Assembly (NCBI GenBank): GCA_022508605.1
Contig: JAFLUX010000009.1
Location: 1-57,847 of the forward strand
Origin: Bacteroidales bacterium
Lineage (GTDB): Bacteria; Bacteroidota; Bacteroidia; Bacteroidales; UBA932
Length of the DNA stretch: 57,847 nt
Direction of reading: 5' to 3'
A model generated the notes under the pieces. It saw only the letters and a program-made list of their open reading frames with translations, was not told the origin of the DNA and ran no database searches. The translations under genes were made by a program, and so were the position numbers. This document shows, piece after piece, positions 29,593-40,100 of the stretch (its first letter is position 1; each line of letters starts with the position of its first letter).

Positions 29593-31474
29593 CAAGTGTT
29601 TCGACATAATCGTTGTCGGCGGCGGACATGCCGGCTGCGAGGCCGCATGTGCTGCTGCGAATCTCGGTTCCTCGGTGCTCCTGCTGACCATGGATGCCAT
29701 GGCATTTGCGAAAATGTCTTGTAATCCGGCTGTGGGCGGTATAGCTAAAGGTCAGATAGTTAGAGAAATAGATGCTTTGGGTGGAATGAGCGGCATAGTG
29801 ACTGATGCTTCCACCATACAGTTCAGGATGCTGAACAAGTCGAAGGGTCCGGCCATGTGGAGCCCCCGGGCGCAGTGCGACAAAATCAAATTTTCCCTGA
29901 ATTGGCGTAATATACTGTTAAACAATTGTAATATAACTATTTGTGAAGATTGTGCCGATTCTTTTCTCTTTGAGAATTCAAAAATCTGCGGACTCCGTAC
30001 AGTTTCAGGGCGAATTTTCAAATCTCAGGCGCTTATTCTGACAGCCGGCACCTTTCTTTCCGGCGAGCTGTTTGTGGGAATGGACAGATTTTCCGGGGGG
30101 CGCATAGGTGAGCGTTCTTCGAAAGGATTGACCGCCCAGCTTTCCGATGCCGGCATTGCAGTCGGGCGCATGAAGACAGGTACTCCTCCGAGAATAGACA
30201 TATCGACTGTTGATACCGGCAGTTTGCAGCGTCAGAAAGGAGATGAGAATCCCGGTCGCTTTTCATATCTCGATACTCCCTCCTCCGTGCAGCTTTCCGG
30301 ACTTCAGCAGGACTGTTTTATTTTACATACCAATCAGGAGGTGCACTCCCGTCTGCGGGAGGGTTTTGAAAAGTCACCGATGTTCACCGGTGCGATACGC
30401 GGCAAGGGGCCGCGGTACTGTCCGAGCATAGAGGATAAACTGAGGGTTTTTCCGGACAATGACTCGCATCAGCTTTTTCTCGAACCGGAGGGTTCGGTTT
30501 CAAATGAATACTATTTGCAGGGTTTTTCTTCTTCTCTGCCTTTCGACGTGCAGATGAATGCCCTGAGGGCTATTGAAGGACTTGAAAATGTAGAGGTGTT
30601 CCGCCCTGCGTATGCCGTGGAATACGACTATTTCGACCCCTCGCTTCTTAAGCCTACGCTTGAATCGCGGGTCGTACCGTCTTTGTACCTGGCTGGTCAG
30701 GTCAACGGTACTACGGGATATGAAGAGGCTGCGGCCCAGGGACTGATGGCAGGCATAAATGCCCACCTTGCGATTAACGGCAAAGAGGCGTTCGTACTCA
30801 GGAGGGATGAGGCATATATAGGGGTTTTGATTGACGATTTGATTACGAAAGGCGTCGATGAACCTTACAGGATGTTTACATCGCGGGCTGAGTACAGGAT
30901 TATACTGAGGCAGGATAATGCCGACCAGCGTCTGACGGAGCGTTCTCATGCGATAGGACTTGCATCGGAGCATCGCTATTCCCTGATGATGCAAAAGTAT
31001 GAGCAGATAGACAAGTTGACAGGTTTGTGCGAATCTGTGAAACTCTCTCCGGCATCTGTCAATCCATATTTGACTGAGCGCTCCTCTTCCGTCATCACGG
31101 AGTCCAAGCGTCTTGCAGACATTGCCACGCGGCCGGAATTGAAACTTTCCGATATCATTGACATTGTTCCACGTGGAACATTAGACAGCTTCGGAGTCCG
31201 CTATCCTTTGGATAAAGACGTTTCCGAGTCGGTGGAAATCAATTTGAAGTATAAGGGATATATTCAGCGCGAATATCAGCAGGCTGAGAAAATAAAGAGA
31301 TTGGAGAACCTGTCTATTCCCGATGACTTCGACTTTGATAAAATATCAGGCCTGAGTATAGAATGCCGCCAGAAGTTCAAACGCTACAGGCCGTCCACCA
31401 TAGCGCAGGCGTCGCGCATATCCGGAGTATCCCCGTCCGACATTTCGGTGCTTTTAGTTTATTTCGGCAGATAA
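29585..31474 (+). CDS. mnmG: tRNA uridine-5-carboxymethylaminomethyl modification enzyme MnmG (GidA)
   Basis: A 629-residue FAD enzyme starting at a GTG inside the end of ybeY. FAD motif [20 protein letters not shown] is at the N-terminus; [39 protein letters not shown] and [16 protein letters not shown] follow, all MnmG hallmarks. With MnmE it modifies the wobble uridine of several tRNAs. Residues V528-T532 (VPRGT) are encoded by a perfect parS-like palindrome, and a second copy sits just after the stop codon. Confidence 0.97.
   Translation: MSDKCFDIIVVGGGHAGCEAACAAANLGSSVLLLTMDAMAFAKMSCNPAVGGIAKGQIVREIDALGGMSGIVTDASTIQFRMLNKSKGPAMWSPRAQCDKIKFSLNWRNILLNNCNITICEDCADSFLFENSKICGLRTVSGRIFKSQALILTAGTFLSGELFVGMDRFSGGRIGERSSKGLTAQLSDAGIAVGRMKTGTPPRIDISTVDTGSLQRQKGDENPGRFSYLDTPSSVQLSGLQQDCFILHTNQEVHSRLREGFEKSPMFTGAIRGKGPRYCPSIEDKLRVFPDNDSHQLFLEPEGSVSNEYYLQGFSSSLPFDVQMNALRAIEGLENVEVFRPAYAVEYDYFDPSLLKPTLESRVVPSLYLAGQVNGTTGYEEAAAQGLMAGINAHLAINGKEAFVLRRDEAYIGVLIDDLITKGVDEPYRMFTSRAEYRIILRQDNADQRLTERSHAIGLASEHRYSLMMQKYEQIDKLTGLCESVKLSPASVNPYLTERSSSVITESKRLADIATRPELKLSDIIDIVPRGTLDSFGVRYPLDKDVSESVEINLKYKGYIQREYQQAEKIKRLENLSIPDDFDFDKISGLSIECRQKFKRYRPSTIAQASRISGVSPSDISVLLVYFGR
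31165..31180. promoter_or_regulatory. parS-like centromere site 1 (inside mnmG)
   Basis: TGTTCCACGTGGAACA is a perfect 16-bp palindrome identical to the known bacterial ParB-binding site variant (consensus TGTTnCACGTGnAACA). It lies within the mnmG coding sequence. Confidence 0.85.
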
Positions 31475-31475
31475 T

Positions 31476-31491
31476 TGTTCCACGTGGAACA
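31476..31491. promoter_or_regulatory. parS-like centromere site 2 (mnmG-ruvA gap)
   Basis: A second identical TGTTCCACGTGGAACA, starting 2 nt after the mnmG stop and 311 bp from the first. The two copies make a chance match very unlikely. Confidence 0.9.
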
Positions 31492-31496
31492 ATTAC

Positions 31497-32090
31497 CTAC
31501 AACATTTGAAGTGCGGATTTAATGATTTGCTCCACCGAGGCCTTTGGATTGGCTTTGATGATGTTCTGAATGGCTTTCGAGATATTTGCTTTGTTGAATC
31601 CGAGCATCTGCAGGGCGACCGCCGCTTCTTCAACCGCAGTATTCTTTTCGCTTTGAAACAATACTTCGGAGCCGCACCCGTCTCCTTTCACTATTTTGTC
31701 TTTCAACTCCAGAATAATGCGCTGCGCACTTTTCAGCCCTATTCCCTTTACCGATTTCAGGGCGTTCACATTCTCCGACAATATGGATTCTCTGAGTTCG
31801 CCGGACGTCATCGAGGACAGAATCATCCTTGCGGATGCCGCTCCCATGCCTGATACTCCCGTGATGAGTCTGAACAGCTCCCTTTCTTCCTTTCCCGCAA
31901 ATCCGTAGTCTACGGAAGTTCCGTCCCTTTGGTTGGTCTGCGTCTGGACATAGATTACAGCTTCTTTTTTGTCTTCAAGAGCTTCGTATGTCTGAAGGGA
32001 AATTTCCAGACTGTATCCGAGGCCGTTATTTTCGATAACCATCCTCGTTGGAGAGAGTTCCGCAATTCGTCCTGAAATATAATCCAACAT
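31497..32090 (-). CDS. ruvA: Holliday junction DNA-binding protein RuvA
   Basis: A 197-residue protein starting MLDYISGRIAELSPTRMVIE. It has the OB-fold domain I, the helix-hairpin-helix motifs of domain II (LFRLITGVSGMGAASARMIL; ALKSVKGIGLKSAQRIILEL) and domain III (EEAAVALQMLGFNKANISKA) that contacts RuvB. It holds the junction in square form for RuvB. Unlinked to ruvB, as in many Bacteroidota. The stop lies 5 bp from the second parS site. Confidence 0.96.
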   Translation of the reverse strand: MLDYISGRIAELSPTRMVIENNGLGYSLEISLQTYEALEDKKEAVIYVQTQTNQRDGTSVDYGFAGKEERELFRLITGVSGMGAASARMILSSMTSGELRESILSENVNALKSVKGIGLKSAQRIILELKDKIVKGDGCGSEVLFQSEKNTAVEEAAVALQMLGFNKANISKAIQNIIKANPKASVEQIIKSALQML

Positions 32091-32112
32091 AACATTAAGA
32101 ATTTAGCAGAAA

Positions 32113-32120
32113 CAAAATTA
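32113..32120 (-). promoter_or_regulatory. -7 box TAATTTTG for ruvA
   Basis: TAATTTTG on the minus strand, 22 nt before the ruvA ATG. It forms a perfect inverted pair with the sufB box at 32126-32133 across 5 bp (CTGAA). Confidence 0.6.
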
Positions 32121-32125
32121 CTGAA

Positions 32126-32154
32126 TAATTTTGTAATTTTGTACGGTTAAGGAG
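32126..32154 (+). promoter_or_regulatory. sufB promoter: tandem -7 boxes plus Shine-Dalgarno
   Basis: Two perfect TAATTTTG boxes are directly abutted (32126-32133 and 32134-32141). AAGGAG at 32149-32154 lies 7 nt before the sufB ATG at 32162. If the second box is used the leader is under 20 nt. Confidence 0.6.
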
Positions 32155-32161
32155 AGTATTT

Positions 32162-33607
32162 ATGAATCGACTTATAGAAGACCTTGCAGGGCAGGAATAC
32201 AAAGACGGTTTCGTCACGGAAATCGAGCAGGAGTATATTCCCAAGGGTCTCGACGAGAATATAATCCGTCTGATATCGGCCAAAAAAGATGAGCCGGAGT
32301 GGCTGCTGAATTTCCGTCTCGATGCTTTTCGCAAGTGGCAGGGCATGAAGCAGCCGTCATGGGCTCATCTGAAGTTGCCGGACATAAACTATCAGGATAT
32401 CATATATTATGCTGCCCCCAAAAAAGACAGCGAGCGGCCGAAAGAGATAGATCCGGCCCTCATGGAGACTTTCGACAAACTGGGCATTCCTCTGCATGAA
32501 CGGGAGTTCCTTGCAGGCGTGAAAAGCAAGGAGGTGGCGGTAGATGCTGTGTTCGACTCCGTGAGCGTCACCACGACGTTCCGCAAGACTTTGGCGGATA
32601 AGGGCATAATTTTCTGTTCCTTTTCCGAGGCGGTAAAAGAACACCCTGAACTCGTGAGAAAGTATCTTGCGACAGTAGTTCCGTCCGGGGACAATTATTT
32701 CGCCGCACTCAATTCGGCGGTATTTTCGGACGGCTCGTTCTGCTATGTCCCCAGGGGTGTGGAGTGTCCCATGGAACTCAGCAGCTATTTCCGTATCAAC
32801 GCCGCCGGCACGGGGCAGTTCGAACGCACTTTGATAGTTGCGGAAGAAGGCTCCAAACTTAGCTACATGGAGGGTTGCACGGCACCCGTGAGGGATGAAA
32901 ACCAGCTCCATGCAGCAGTCGTGGAAATAATAGTGGAGAAAGATGCCGACGTGAAATACAGCACTGTCCAGAATTGGTATCCCGGAGATGCACAGGGGCG
33001 CGGAGGCATACTCAATCTCGTGACGAAAAGGGGCCTGTGCCGCGGCGCCGGTTCGCATTTGAGCTGGACCCAGGTGGAGACGGGTTCGGCCGTCACCTGG
33101 AAATATCCGAGCACGGTGCTTTTGGGAGACAACAGTTCTTCGGAGTTTTACAGCGTGGCAATGACCAACAATTATCAGCAGGCGGATACAGGCACCAAGA
33201 TGATACACATAGGAAAGGGTACACGCAGCCGCATAGTCTCCAAGGGCATTTCCGCAGGACACAGCGAAAACAGCTACAGGGGTCTTGTAAGAGTGAATCC
33301 CGGGGCCGTGGGCGCAAGGAATTTTTCGCAGTGCGACTCCCTGCTCATAGGTTCGAATTGCGGCGCACACACTTTTCCGGTCATACGCAACTCTTGCCCC
33401 CGGGCAGTCGTCGAACACGAGGCCACAACCTCCAGAATCAGTGACGACCAATTGTTTTACTGCGCTCAGAGAGGAATATCGGAAGAAGATGCAACTGCCT
33501 TGATAGTAGGAGGTTATGCAAAAGAAGTGCTGAATCGTCTCCCTATGGAATTTGCCGTGGAGGCCCAGAAACTTCTGAGCGTGTCGTTAGAAGGAGCAGT
33601 AGGATAA
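32162..33607 (+). CDS. sufB: Fe-S cluster assembly scaffold SufB
   Basis: A 481-residue SufB, full family length. Marker segments: [55 protein letters not shown], and the beta-helix end [18 protein letters not shown] with the scaffold cysteine, then [19 protein letters not shown]. In other bacteria it works as the SufBC2D complex. sufC and sufD are not next to it; the next gene is an epimerase 2 nt away, then sufS, sufE and sufT. Confidence 0.96.
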   Translation: MNRLIEDLAGQEYKDGFVTEIEQEYIPKGLDENIIRLISAKKDEPEWLLNFRLDAFRKWQGMKQPSWAHLKLPDINYQDIIYYAAPKKDSERPKEIDPALMETFDKLGIPLHEREFLAGVKSKEVAVDAVFDSVSVTTTFRKTLADKGIIFCSFSEAVKEHPELVRKYLATVVPSGDNYFAALNSAVFSDGSFCYVPRGVECPMELSSYFRINAAGTGQFERTLIVAEEGSKLSYMEGCTAPVRDENQLHAAVVEIIVEKDADVKYSTVQNWYPGDAQGRGGILNLVTKRGLCRGAGSHLSWTQVETGSAVTWKYPSTVLLGDNSSSEFYSVAMTNNYQQADTGTKMIHIGKGTRSRIVSKGISAGHSENSYRGLVRVNPGAVGARNFSQCDSLLIGSNCGAHTFPVIRNSCPRAVVEHEATTSRISDDQLFYCAQRGISEEDATALIVGGYAKEVLNRLPMEFAVEAQKLLSVSLEGAVG

Positions 33608-33609
33608 TC

Positions 33610-34734
33610 ATGGACAGGAGAAAATTCATATATAGTTCCGTGGCTGCAGTTGCCGCGGCAGGACTCGCCTCTTGCGCTCCGCGCCCCTCGGAACATAAGC
33701 CTGGCACGTCCGGACGCATGGTCATGCGTTTCTACCCGTATGAGCTTCAGCTCGCCCACCGCTTCACCGTTGCGTCATACAGCCGCAGTTCGACTCCGGA
33801 TGTGCAGGTGGAGATAGAATATGACGGAGTCACGGGATATGGCGAAGCCTCCATGCCGCCTTATCTCGGCCACAGCGTGGAGAGTGTGTGCGGATTTCTT
33901 TCAAAAGTGGATTTGGGCATGTTTGAAAGCCCTTTTCTCCTCGAAGACATCATGGAGTATCTCGACACTCTCTCAGACGGGGATGCTCCTGCCAAGGCGG
34001 CCGTGGACATGGCCCTGCACGATCTTGTGGGCAAACTGCTCGGCGCACCGCTGTGGAAGATATGGGGCTACAATCCCTCAAAGGCCGGGGCAACGAGCTT
34101 TACGATAGGTATAGACAGCCCTGAGACAGTGCGTCAAAAGACTCTCGAATGTGCTGAAAAATACCGCATACTTAAAGTAAAGGTGGGCTTGGACAGCGAT
34201 GAGATGATGATAAAGACCATTCGCAGCGTGACCGACCTCCCTTTGGCGGTGGATGCGAATCAGGGATGGAAAGACAAGTACAAGGCCCTCGACGAGATAT
34301 ATTTTCTGAAAGAGCACGGCGTCGTGCTTGTGGAACAGCCGTTTGCGAAAGAAAACATAGACGATGCCGCGTGGCTCACGGAGCGCAGTCCCCTGCCTGT
34401 GATAGCCGATGAGGCCGTGCAGCGCCTCAGCGACATTCCGCGCATCCGGGGGGCCTATTCCGGAATAAACATCAAGCTGATGAAATGCACGGGTCTGCTT
34501 GAGGCCCGCAAGATGATAGCCTGTGCCCGTGCGGACGGGCTTAAGGTGATGCTCGGATGTATGACCGAGACATCCTGCGCATGTACGGCAATAGCTCAGC
34601 TCTCCCCTGCTGCCGACTTTTGTGACATAGACGGTAATTTATTAATAACTAATGATTTATTCAAAGGTATGGTTGTCAGTGACGGTCTGATGCAATTGCC
34701 TTCGGGACCGGGGCTGGGCCTTGTCAGACTATGA
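33610..34734 (+). CDS. Exported dipeptide epimerase (enolase superfamily, L-Ala-D/L-Glu epimerase-like)
   Basis: A 374-residue enolase-superfamily enzyme with an N-terminal signal MDRRKFIYSSVAAVAAAG ending in LASC: twin-arginine-like and a lipobox, so probably a lipoprotein. The active site is intact: LKVKVG with the lysine pair near 189-191, VDANQGW (Asp near 215), VEQP (Glu near 240), IADEAV (Asp near 264) and INIKLMK (Lys near 287). This pattern fits the dipeptide epimerase branch, which converts L-Ala-D-Glu from murein to L-Ala-L-Glu. Odd position: between sufB and sufS, overlapping sufS by ATGA. The exact dipeptide is not certain. Confidence 0.87.
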   Translation: MDRRKFIYSSVAAVAAAGLASCAPRPSEHKPGTSGRMVMRFYPYELQLAHRFTVASYSRSSTPDVQVEIEYDGVTGYGEASMPPYLGHSVESVCGFLSKVDLGMFESPFLLEDIMEYLDTLSDGDAPAKAAVDMALHDLVGKLLGAPLWKIWGYNPSKAGATSFTIGIDSPETVRQKTLECAEKYRILKVKVGLDSDEMMIKTIRSVTDLPLAVDANQGWKDKYKALDEIYFLKEHGVVLVEQPFAKENIDDAAWLTERSPLPVIADEAVQRLSDIPRIRGAYSGINIKLMKCTGLLEARKMIACARADGLKVMLGCMTETSCACTAIAQLSPAADFCDIDGNLLITNDLFKGMVVSDGLMQLPSGPGLGLVRL

Positions 34735-35939
34735 GCGCCATCGAAGAAATACGCAGCTGTTTTCCACAGCTTTCCCGCAAAGTGTACGGGCGGCCCTTGG
34801 TGTACCTCGACAATGCCGCCACTTCCCTGCGTCCCGACAGCGTGATAAAGCGCTGGACAGAAATGTCTTCATACAGCACGGCAAACCTTCACAGGGCCGT
34901 GCACCACATAGCAGCAGAGGCTACGGAAGCCTATGAGAATGCCCGTGATGCCGTTGCGGAATTTATCAATGCTTCAGCAAGGGAGGAAGTGATTTTCACC
35001 TCAGGCGCCACGGAATCCCTGAACTTCGCTGCAATCGGGATAGGAGACGCTTTCATAAACGAGGGCGACGAAATAATAGTGTCGGAGGCGGAACATCACT
35101 CCGATTTGGTCCCGTGGCAGATGCTCTGCCACCGCCGCGGCGCGCGCATGGTCCGTTTCCCCGTGGATGATAACGGATGCCTGCATCCTGAAAGGCTCCG
35201 TTCCCTTATCACCCCTCGCACTAAGCTGGTATGTGTGGCACATGCTTCCAACGTGCTGGGAATAGTGAATCCTCTGCGCGAATTTGCACGGATATGCAGG
35301 CAGTCCGGAGTCATGCTGCTTGTCGACGGGGCACAGGGCATAGTGCACCAAAAACTCGACGTGCAGGAGACGGGCTGCGATTTCTATGTATTTTCAGGAC
35401 ACAAAATGTACGGGGCGCCCGGCACCGGAGTCCTGTGGGGGCGGAGGGAACTGCTGGAAGCCATGCCCCCTGTGTTCGGCGGCGGAGAAATGATAGAGAA
35501 AGTGGGCTGGGAAAGTTCGGAATGGGCTCCCCTACCCCGCAAATTCGAGGCTGGAACCCAGGATATTTCGGCTGTTCCGTGCTGGATTCCGGCGATACGC
35601 ATGACTGAAACGATGCCGCAGGACGATTCCGTGCGCGATTTCGTTTTCTCGGCCTTGCAGACGATACCGGGCCTCAGACTCTACGGCATCCCCGTCGACG
35701 TGAAAGACAAACTGCCTCTTTTTTCATTTACTGTCGATGGAGCCCACCACGAAGACCTCGCCCTGATACTCGACAAGATGGGCATAGCGGTGCGTTCAGG
35801 ACAGATGTGTGCCGAACCTCTCATGGAGCGTTTCGGAGTCACCGGCATGCTGCGCGCCTCCTTTGCCCCGTACAACACGATGCAGGAAGCGGAATATTTC
35901 TTATCTTCGCTCCGTAAAGCAATAATGATGCTGAAATGA
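34731..35939 (+). CDS. sufS: Cysteine desulfurase SufS
   Basis: A 402-residue class V aminotransferase-fold enzyme that strips sulfur from cysteine. PLP contacts: VSEAEHHSDLVPWQ (His) and FSGHKMYGAPGTG (Schiff-base lysine near 225). The catalytic cysteine is Cys360 in SGQMCAEPLM, the short active-site loop of the SufS group. It overlaps the epimerase stop by ATGA and the sufE start likewise, so the four genes form one unit. Confidence 0.96.
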   Translation: MSAIEEIRSCFPQLSRKVYGRPLVYLDNAATSLRPDSVIKRWTEMSSYSTANLHRAVHHIAAEATEAYENARDAVAEFINASAREEVIFTSGATESLNFAAIGIGDAFINEGDEIIVSEAEHHSDLVPWQMLCHRRGARMVRFPVDDNGCLHPERLRSLITPRTKLVCVAHASNVLGIVNPLREFARICRQSGVMLLVDGAQGIVHQKLDVQETGCDFYVFSGHKMYGAPGTGVLWGRRELLEAMPPVFGGGEMIEKVGWESSEWAPLPRKFEAGTQDISAVPCWIPAIRMTETMPQDDSVRDFVFSALQTIPGLRLYGIPVDVKDKLPLFSFTVDGAHHEDLALILDKMGIAVRSGQMCAEPLMERFGVTGMLRASFAPYNTMQEAEYFLSSLRKAIMMLK

Positions 35940-36361
35940 CGATAAAAGAGCGCCAGCAAGAGATTATCGACGACTTCTCCATGTATGAGGAGTGGCTCGA
36001 CAAATATGAGTATATAATAGAACTCGGCAAGTCCCTGCCGGGGCTTCCGGAGGAAAAAAAGACCGAAGACAGGCTTATCCGCGGGTGCCAGTCGCGGGTG
36101 TGGCTCGACTGCATCAAGAAAGACGGAAAAGTGATGTTCGATGCGGACAGCGACGCCATAATCACGCGCGGTATCATATCCATGCTGATAAGCGTCTATT
36201 CAGGCCAATCCCCCGCCGACATACTGGCCGATGACTTTTCCTTTCTGGATGCGCTCGGACTTAAAGAGAACCTCTCCCCCACGAGGTCTAACGGGCTTCT
36301 GTCCATGATTTCCGCAATTCGTGATAAAGCCGCTGAAAATGAGCGAAATACTGACTCCTGA
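35936..36361 (+). CDS. sufE: Sulfur acceptor SufE
   Basis: A 141-residue protein that takes persulfide from SufS. IRGCQSRVWLDC contains the acceptor Cys51. It starts MTIKERQQEIIDDFSMYEEW, typical of SufE. It overlaps sufS by ATGA and the following gene by 23 nt. Confidence 0.95.
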   Translation: MTIKERQQEIIDDFSMYEEWLDKYEYIIELGKSLPGLPEEKKTEDRLIRGCQSRVWLDCIKKDGKVMFDADSDAIITRGIISMLISVYSGQSPADILADDFSFLDALGLKENLSPTRSNGLLSMISAIRDKAAENERNTDS

Positions 36362-36689
36362 AGATGTAAGGGAACTGACTCCTCTGTACGACGATGTGAT
36401 ACTTGCCCTGAAGCAGGTGTATGACCCGGAAATCCCTGTGAACATCTACGACCTCGGACTTATCTACGAGCTTAACATAAGCAAAGACAGGGTCGTATAT
36501 ATAAAAATGACGTTCACGGCCCCCAACTGCCCCATGGCGGACGAAGTCATTGCCGAAGTGCGCCACAATGTGGAGCAGACCCCCGGGGTGAAAGGCTGCG
36601 AAATAGAGCTGACTTTCGAGCCTGTATGGGACAGGAGCATGCTTTCAGACGAAGCGAGGGTCGCGCTCGGCTGGGATCCTGAATTTTGA
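36339..36689 (+). CDS. sufT: SufT / MIP18-family (DUF59) Fe-S assembly protein
   Basis: About 116 residues from MSEILTPEDVRE, with the ATG inside the end of sufE; a GTG 18 nt earlier is an alternative. VYDPEIPVNIYDLGLIYELN and MTFTAPNCPMADEVIAEV are the hallmarks of the DUF59/PaaD-like family. Members help deliver or mature Fe-S clusters, and SufT is often encoded with suf genes. The overlap with sufE supports that role here. Confidence 0.9.
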   Translation: MSEILTPEDVRELTPLYDDVILALKQVYDPEIPVNIYDLGLIYELNISKDRVVYIKMTFTAPNCPMADEVIAEVRHNVEQTPGVKGCEIELTFEPVWDRSMLSDEARVALGWDPEF

Positions 36690-36696
36690 ACCCCTG

Positions 36697-37152
36697 ATGA
36701 GACGGCGGGAACTGTATCTTCTGCTCGGAAGCAATCTTGGTGACAGGCAGGCGAATATCGAAGCCGCTGCAGAAGCCCTCGACAGGGCTTTCGGAGGGCG
36801 CAGGCTGAGGATTTCGGAGATAATGGAGACACAGGCCTGCGGCTTCGACGGTCCCCCGTTCCTGAATGCGGTGGTCGTGTACTCCAGCGGGTGCAGGCCG
36901 GAGACCATACTCGGAATATGCAAGCGCATCGAGCGTTCGCTCGGGCGGACCGATGCTCCCGAATATGCCCCCGACGGCAGCCGTATCTACCGGAGCAGGA
37001 CTATAGACATAGACATATTAGTCTACGGCGACACCCGCATGCACACGGATGTTCTCACCATACCGCATCCGCAGATATATTCCCGTCCGTTCGTGGCTCC
37101 CCTGCTCAGGCAGGTTTCTTGCGGACGCTGCATGGAAGTCCGAGAAGTTTGA
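36697..37152 (+). CDS. folK: 2-amino-4-hydroxy-6-hydroxymethyldihydropteridine pyrophosphokinase
   Basis: A 151-residue HPPK of the folate pathway. It begins RRRELYLLLGSNLGDRQANI, with the family signature later as IYRSRTIDIDILVYGD (HPPK usually RTLDLDILLY) and TIPHPQIYSRPFVAPLL. It lies 7 nt after sufT. Its last 47 bp overlap the end of dnaE on the other strand. Confidence 0.95.
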   Translation: MRRRELYLLLGSNLGDRQANIEAAAEALDRAFGGRRLRISEIMETQACGFDGPPFLNAVVVYSSGCRPETILGICKRIERSLGRTDAPEYAPDGSRIYRSRTIDIDILVYGDTRMHTDVLTIPHPQIYSRPFVAPLLRQVSCGRCMEVREV

Positions 37153-40100
37153 GCTGCATGATGAGTTCTCCGCTGACCGCGACAGTGTATTTCTTCGAAT
37201 GAAAATCGAGGTTGTATCCCGTGCTCTTGTCGTGTATTACCACTGAAAGAGGGGTAGAACCCGGATTGTCTTTGAGCAGCATGCGGAACTGCTTGCGGAA
37301 GTCGGGGTTTATCTGTGACGTGTCTATGTCTACCGAAAGCCCTGATACGAAGGTCTCCACGACGTTGCCGAGCAGAAGTATCCTTTTGATTTTGAAAGCA
37401 TAGGGGGCGGTGCGCCCTTTTGCCCGCTCTTCCGGTTTGACAAAATAGCGCTCGTCTATTTCTCCCTGCATGTACAGATACTCGTGCGGCTTCATGTAGG
37501 CTATGTATGCCTCGTAATCCTTTCCGAACAGGGCAAATTCGTAGTGTCCGCTGTAGTCTTCCACCGTCACCCTCGCTCCGGGCGAACCGTTCTTGGTCGT
37601 AATGGATTTTACCTCCGTCACTATTCCGGCAACGGCTCCGGAGAACTTCTTGCCCTCCTTTTCGCACTCGGATACGGTATCTTGCAGGCGCCCCATGGAG
37701 ATATTGGTAAAATTCTCTATTTCAAAAGAATACCTGTCGAGAGGATGCGAACTCAGGTACATGCCCACATAGTTTTTTTCCTCTTGAAGCAGATTCAGCG
37801 TGTTTTCCTCTTCCGGAGCGTCGGGCACGGACGGTCTCTTGGGTTTCAGCTCCTCGACCTCACCGAAAAGCGAGAGGCTGTTGTCCATCTTGTCGGCCTT
37901 GAACAAATCCATGTAGCGCGTGAGTTCGTCTATGAAGCGCTCGCCGCTTTCTCCTGGAGCGAAGAATTGCGAACGCCTGTAGCCGAAAGAGTCGAATGCC
38001 CCGGCGATTGCGAGGATTTCCACCGATTTGGCCGATATGACCACGTTCTTTCCGTCTTTAGCGCTTCTTTCGGCCATGCGCTCCACGAAGTCGAACACAT
38101 CCGCGAACATGCCGTTTGCTGCCCTTTCAGCTATGATGGCATCCACCACGTTGGACCCGAAACTTTTCAGGCCTCCGAGTCCGAAACGGATGTTCCCGTC
38201 GTGGTTGACCGTGAATTTTGCTTCCGACTCGTTCACGTCGGGGCTGAGAACCTTGATTCCGTGCATCTTGCAGTCGGCCATTATGTTCTTGATTTCCTCC
38301 ATGTTGGACAGGTTGCAGGAAAGATTGGCCGCAAGGAACTCCGCCGTATAGTGGCATTTTAGCCATCCTGTCTGGTAGCTTACCCAGGCATAGCACGTGG
38401 CGTGCGATTTGTTGAATGCATATTCGGCGAATTTTTCCCAGTCCTTCCAAATCTTGTCGAGCACTTTTTCCGGGTGTCCGTTGGCTTGCCCCTGGGTCAT
38501 GAACTTGTCCTTCAGCTCCATCATCTCGTTTATCTTCTTCTTGCCCATGGCCTTGCGCAGGCGGTCCGCCTCGCCTTTCGTGAAGTTGGCGAGCTTGCGG
38601 CTGAGGAGCATCACCTGCTCCTGATAAACGGTGATGCCGTAGGTCTCGTCAAGGTATTCTTCCATTTCCGGAAGGTCGTACTCTATCTTCTGCACGCCCT
38701 GTTTGCGCGCGACGAAATCCGGAATGTAGTCCATTGGACCCGGACGGTACAGGGCGTTCATTGCTATGAGGTCTTCAAAGCGCTCGGGACGCAGGCGCTG
38801 CAGCCAGTTCTTCATGCCTTCCGATTCGAACTGGAACACTACCGTGGTGTCGCCCCGGCCGTAGAGTTCGAGGGTTTCCCTGTCCGCGATGTCTATCGCC
38901 TCTATGTCTATGTCTATGCCGTGCCTCTGCTTTATGTTGCGCAGGGTCTCGTGGATGATGGAAAGGGTGTTCAGGCCCAGGAAGTCCATCTTGAGCATGC
39001 CCACGTCCTCTATGTAGTGCCCGTCGTACTGCGAAGTCCATACGTCTTTGCCCGTCTCCTTGTCCTTGGACAGGCAAATGGGGATGTGGTCCGTGAGGTT
39101 GCTGCGTCCTATGATGGTGGCGCATGCGTGCACTCCCACCTGGCGTATGCAGCCTTCGAGCTTCAGGGCGTATTTCAGCACTTCCTTGTTGATTTCAGGC
39201 CCGTTTTCAAGTTCGTTCTTAAACTCCGGCACGAGTCTGTAGCAGTTGGAAAGGGTAATCTTGACGTTCACGTCTTCCATGCCTTTCTGGAAGCTGCGTT
39301 TCTGCTTCACCCCGTCTATCTCCACTTCTTTTTCGATTACTTTGAAGCCGGGCTTGAGTTCGTCCAGCTTCGGGTTGAAGGGATATTCCTTTTCGACTTT
39401 TTCGCTCAGGCGGTCCGGAACCATTTTTGACAGGCGGTTTGACTCGTCTATGCTCACTTCGCTGATTCTGGCCACATCTTTTATGGCGCTCTTGGCTGCC
39501 ATGGTGCCGAAAGTAATCACGCGGGACACGTGGTCTTCCCCGTAGCTCCTTTCCACGTAATCGTGCGCATCCAGAAGATTCTCGAAGTCCACGTCTATAT
39601 CAGGCATGGAGATACGGTCGGGATTGAGGAAACGCTCGAAGAGCAAGTTGTATTTTATCGGGTCCAAGTTGGTGATGCCGAGGCAGTATGCTACCACGCT
39701 TCCGGCGGCAGAGCCTCTGCCTGGGCCTACGAGATAGCCGTGTTTGCGGGATGCGGCGATGTAGTCCTGGACTATGAGGAAGTAGTCGGGGAAGCCCATT
39801 TTCGATATGGTCTTCAGCTCGAAATCTATGCGTTCCGTCTGTTCCCCGTTCAGCGTTTCGCCATAGCGGGAGTGCGCGCCGCGGTATGTGAGTTCGCACA
39901 GGTAGGCCACGGAATGGCAAAACTCGTCGCCCCTGTATTCGCCTGCCTCATTGTTGCGTCCGGCATCTATTACATCCTTGTATTCCAGGAGCTTCGCATC
40001 TATGTCGGACAGGAAGTCGGGGTCTATTGCAAATTTGGGCAGCACGTGCGGGCGGTCTATTTTGTAGGCCTCTATCTTTTCCGCCACGGCAAGGGTGTTG

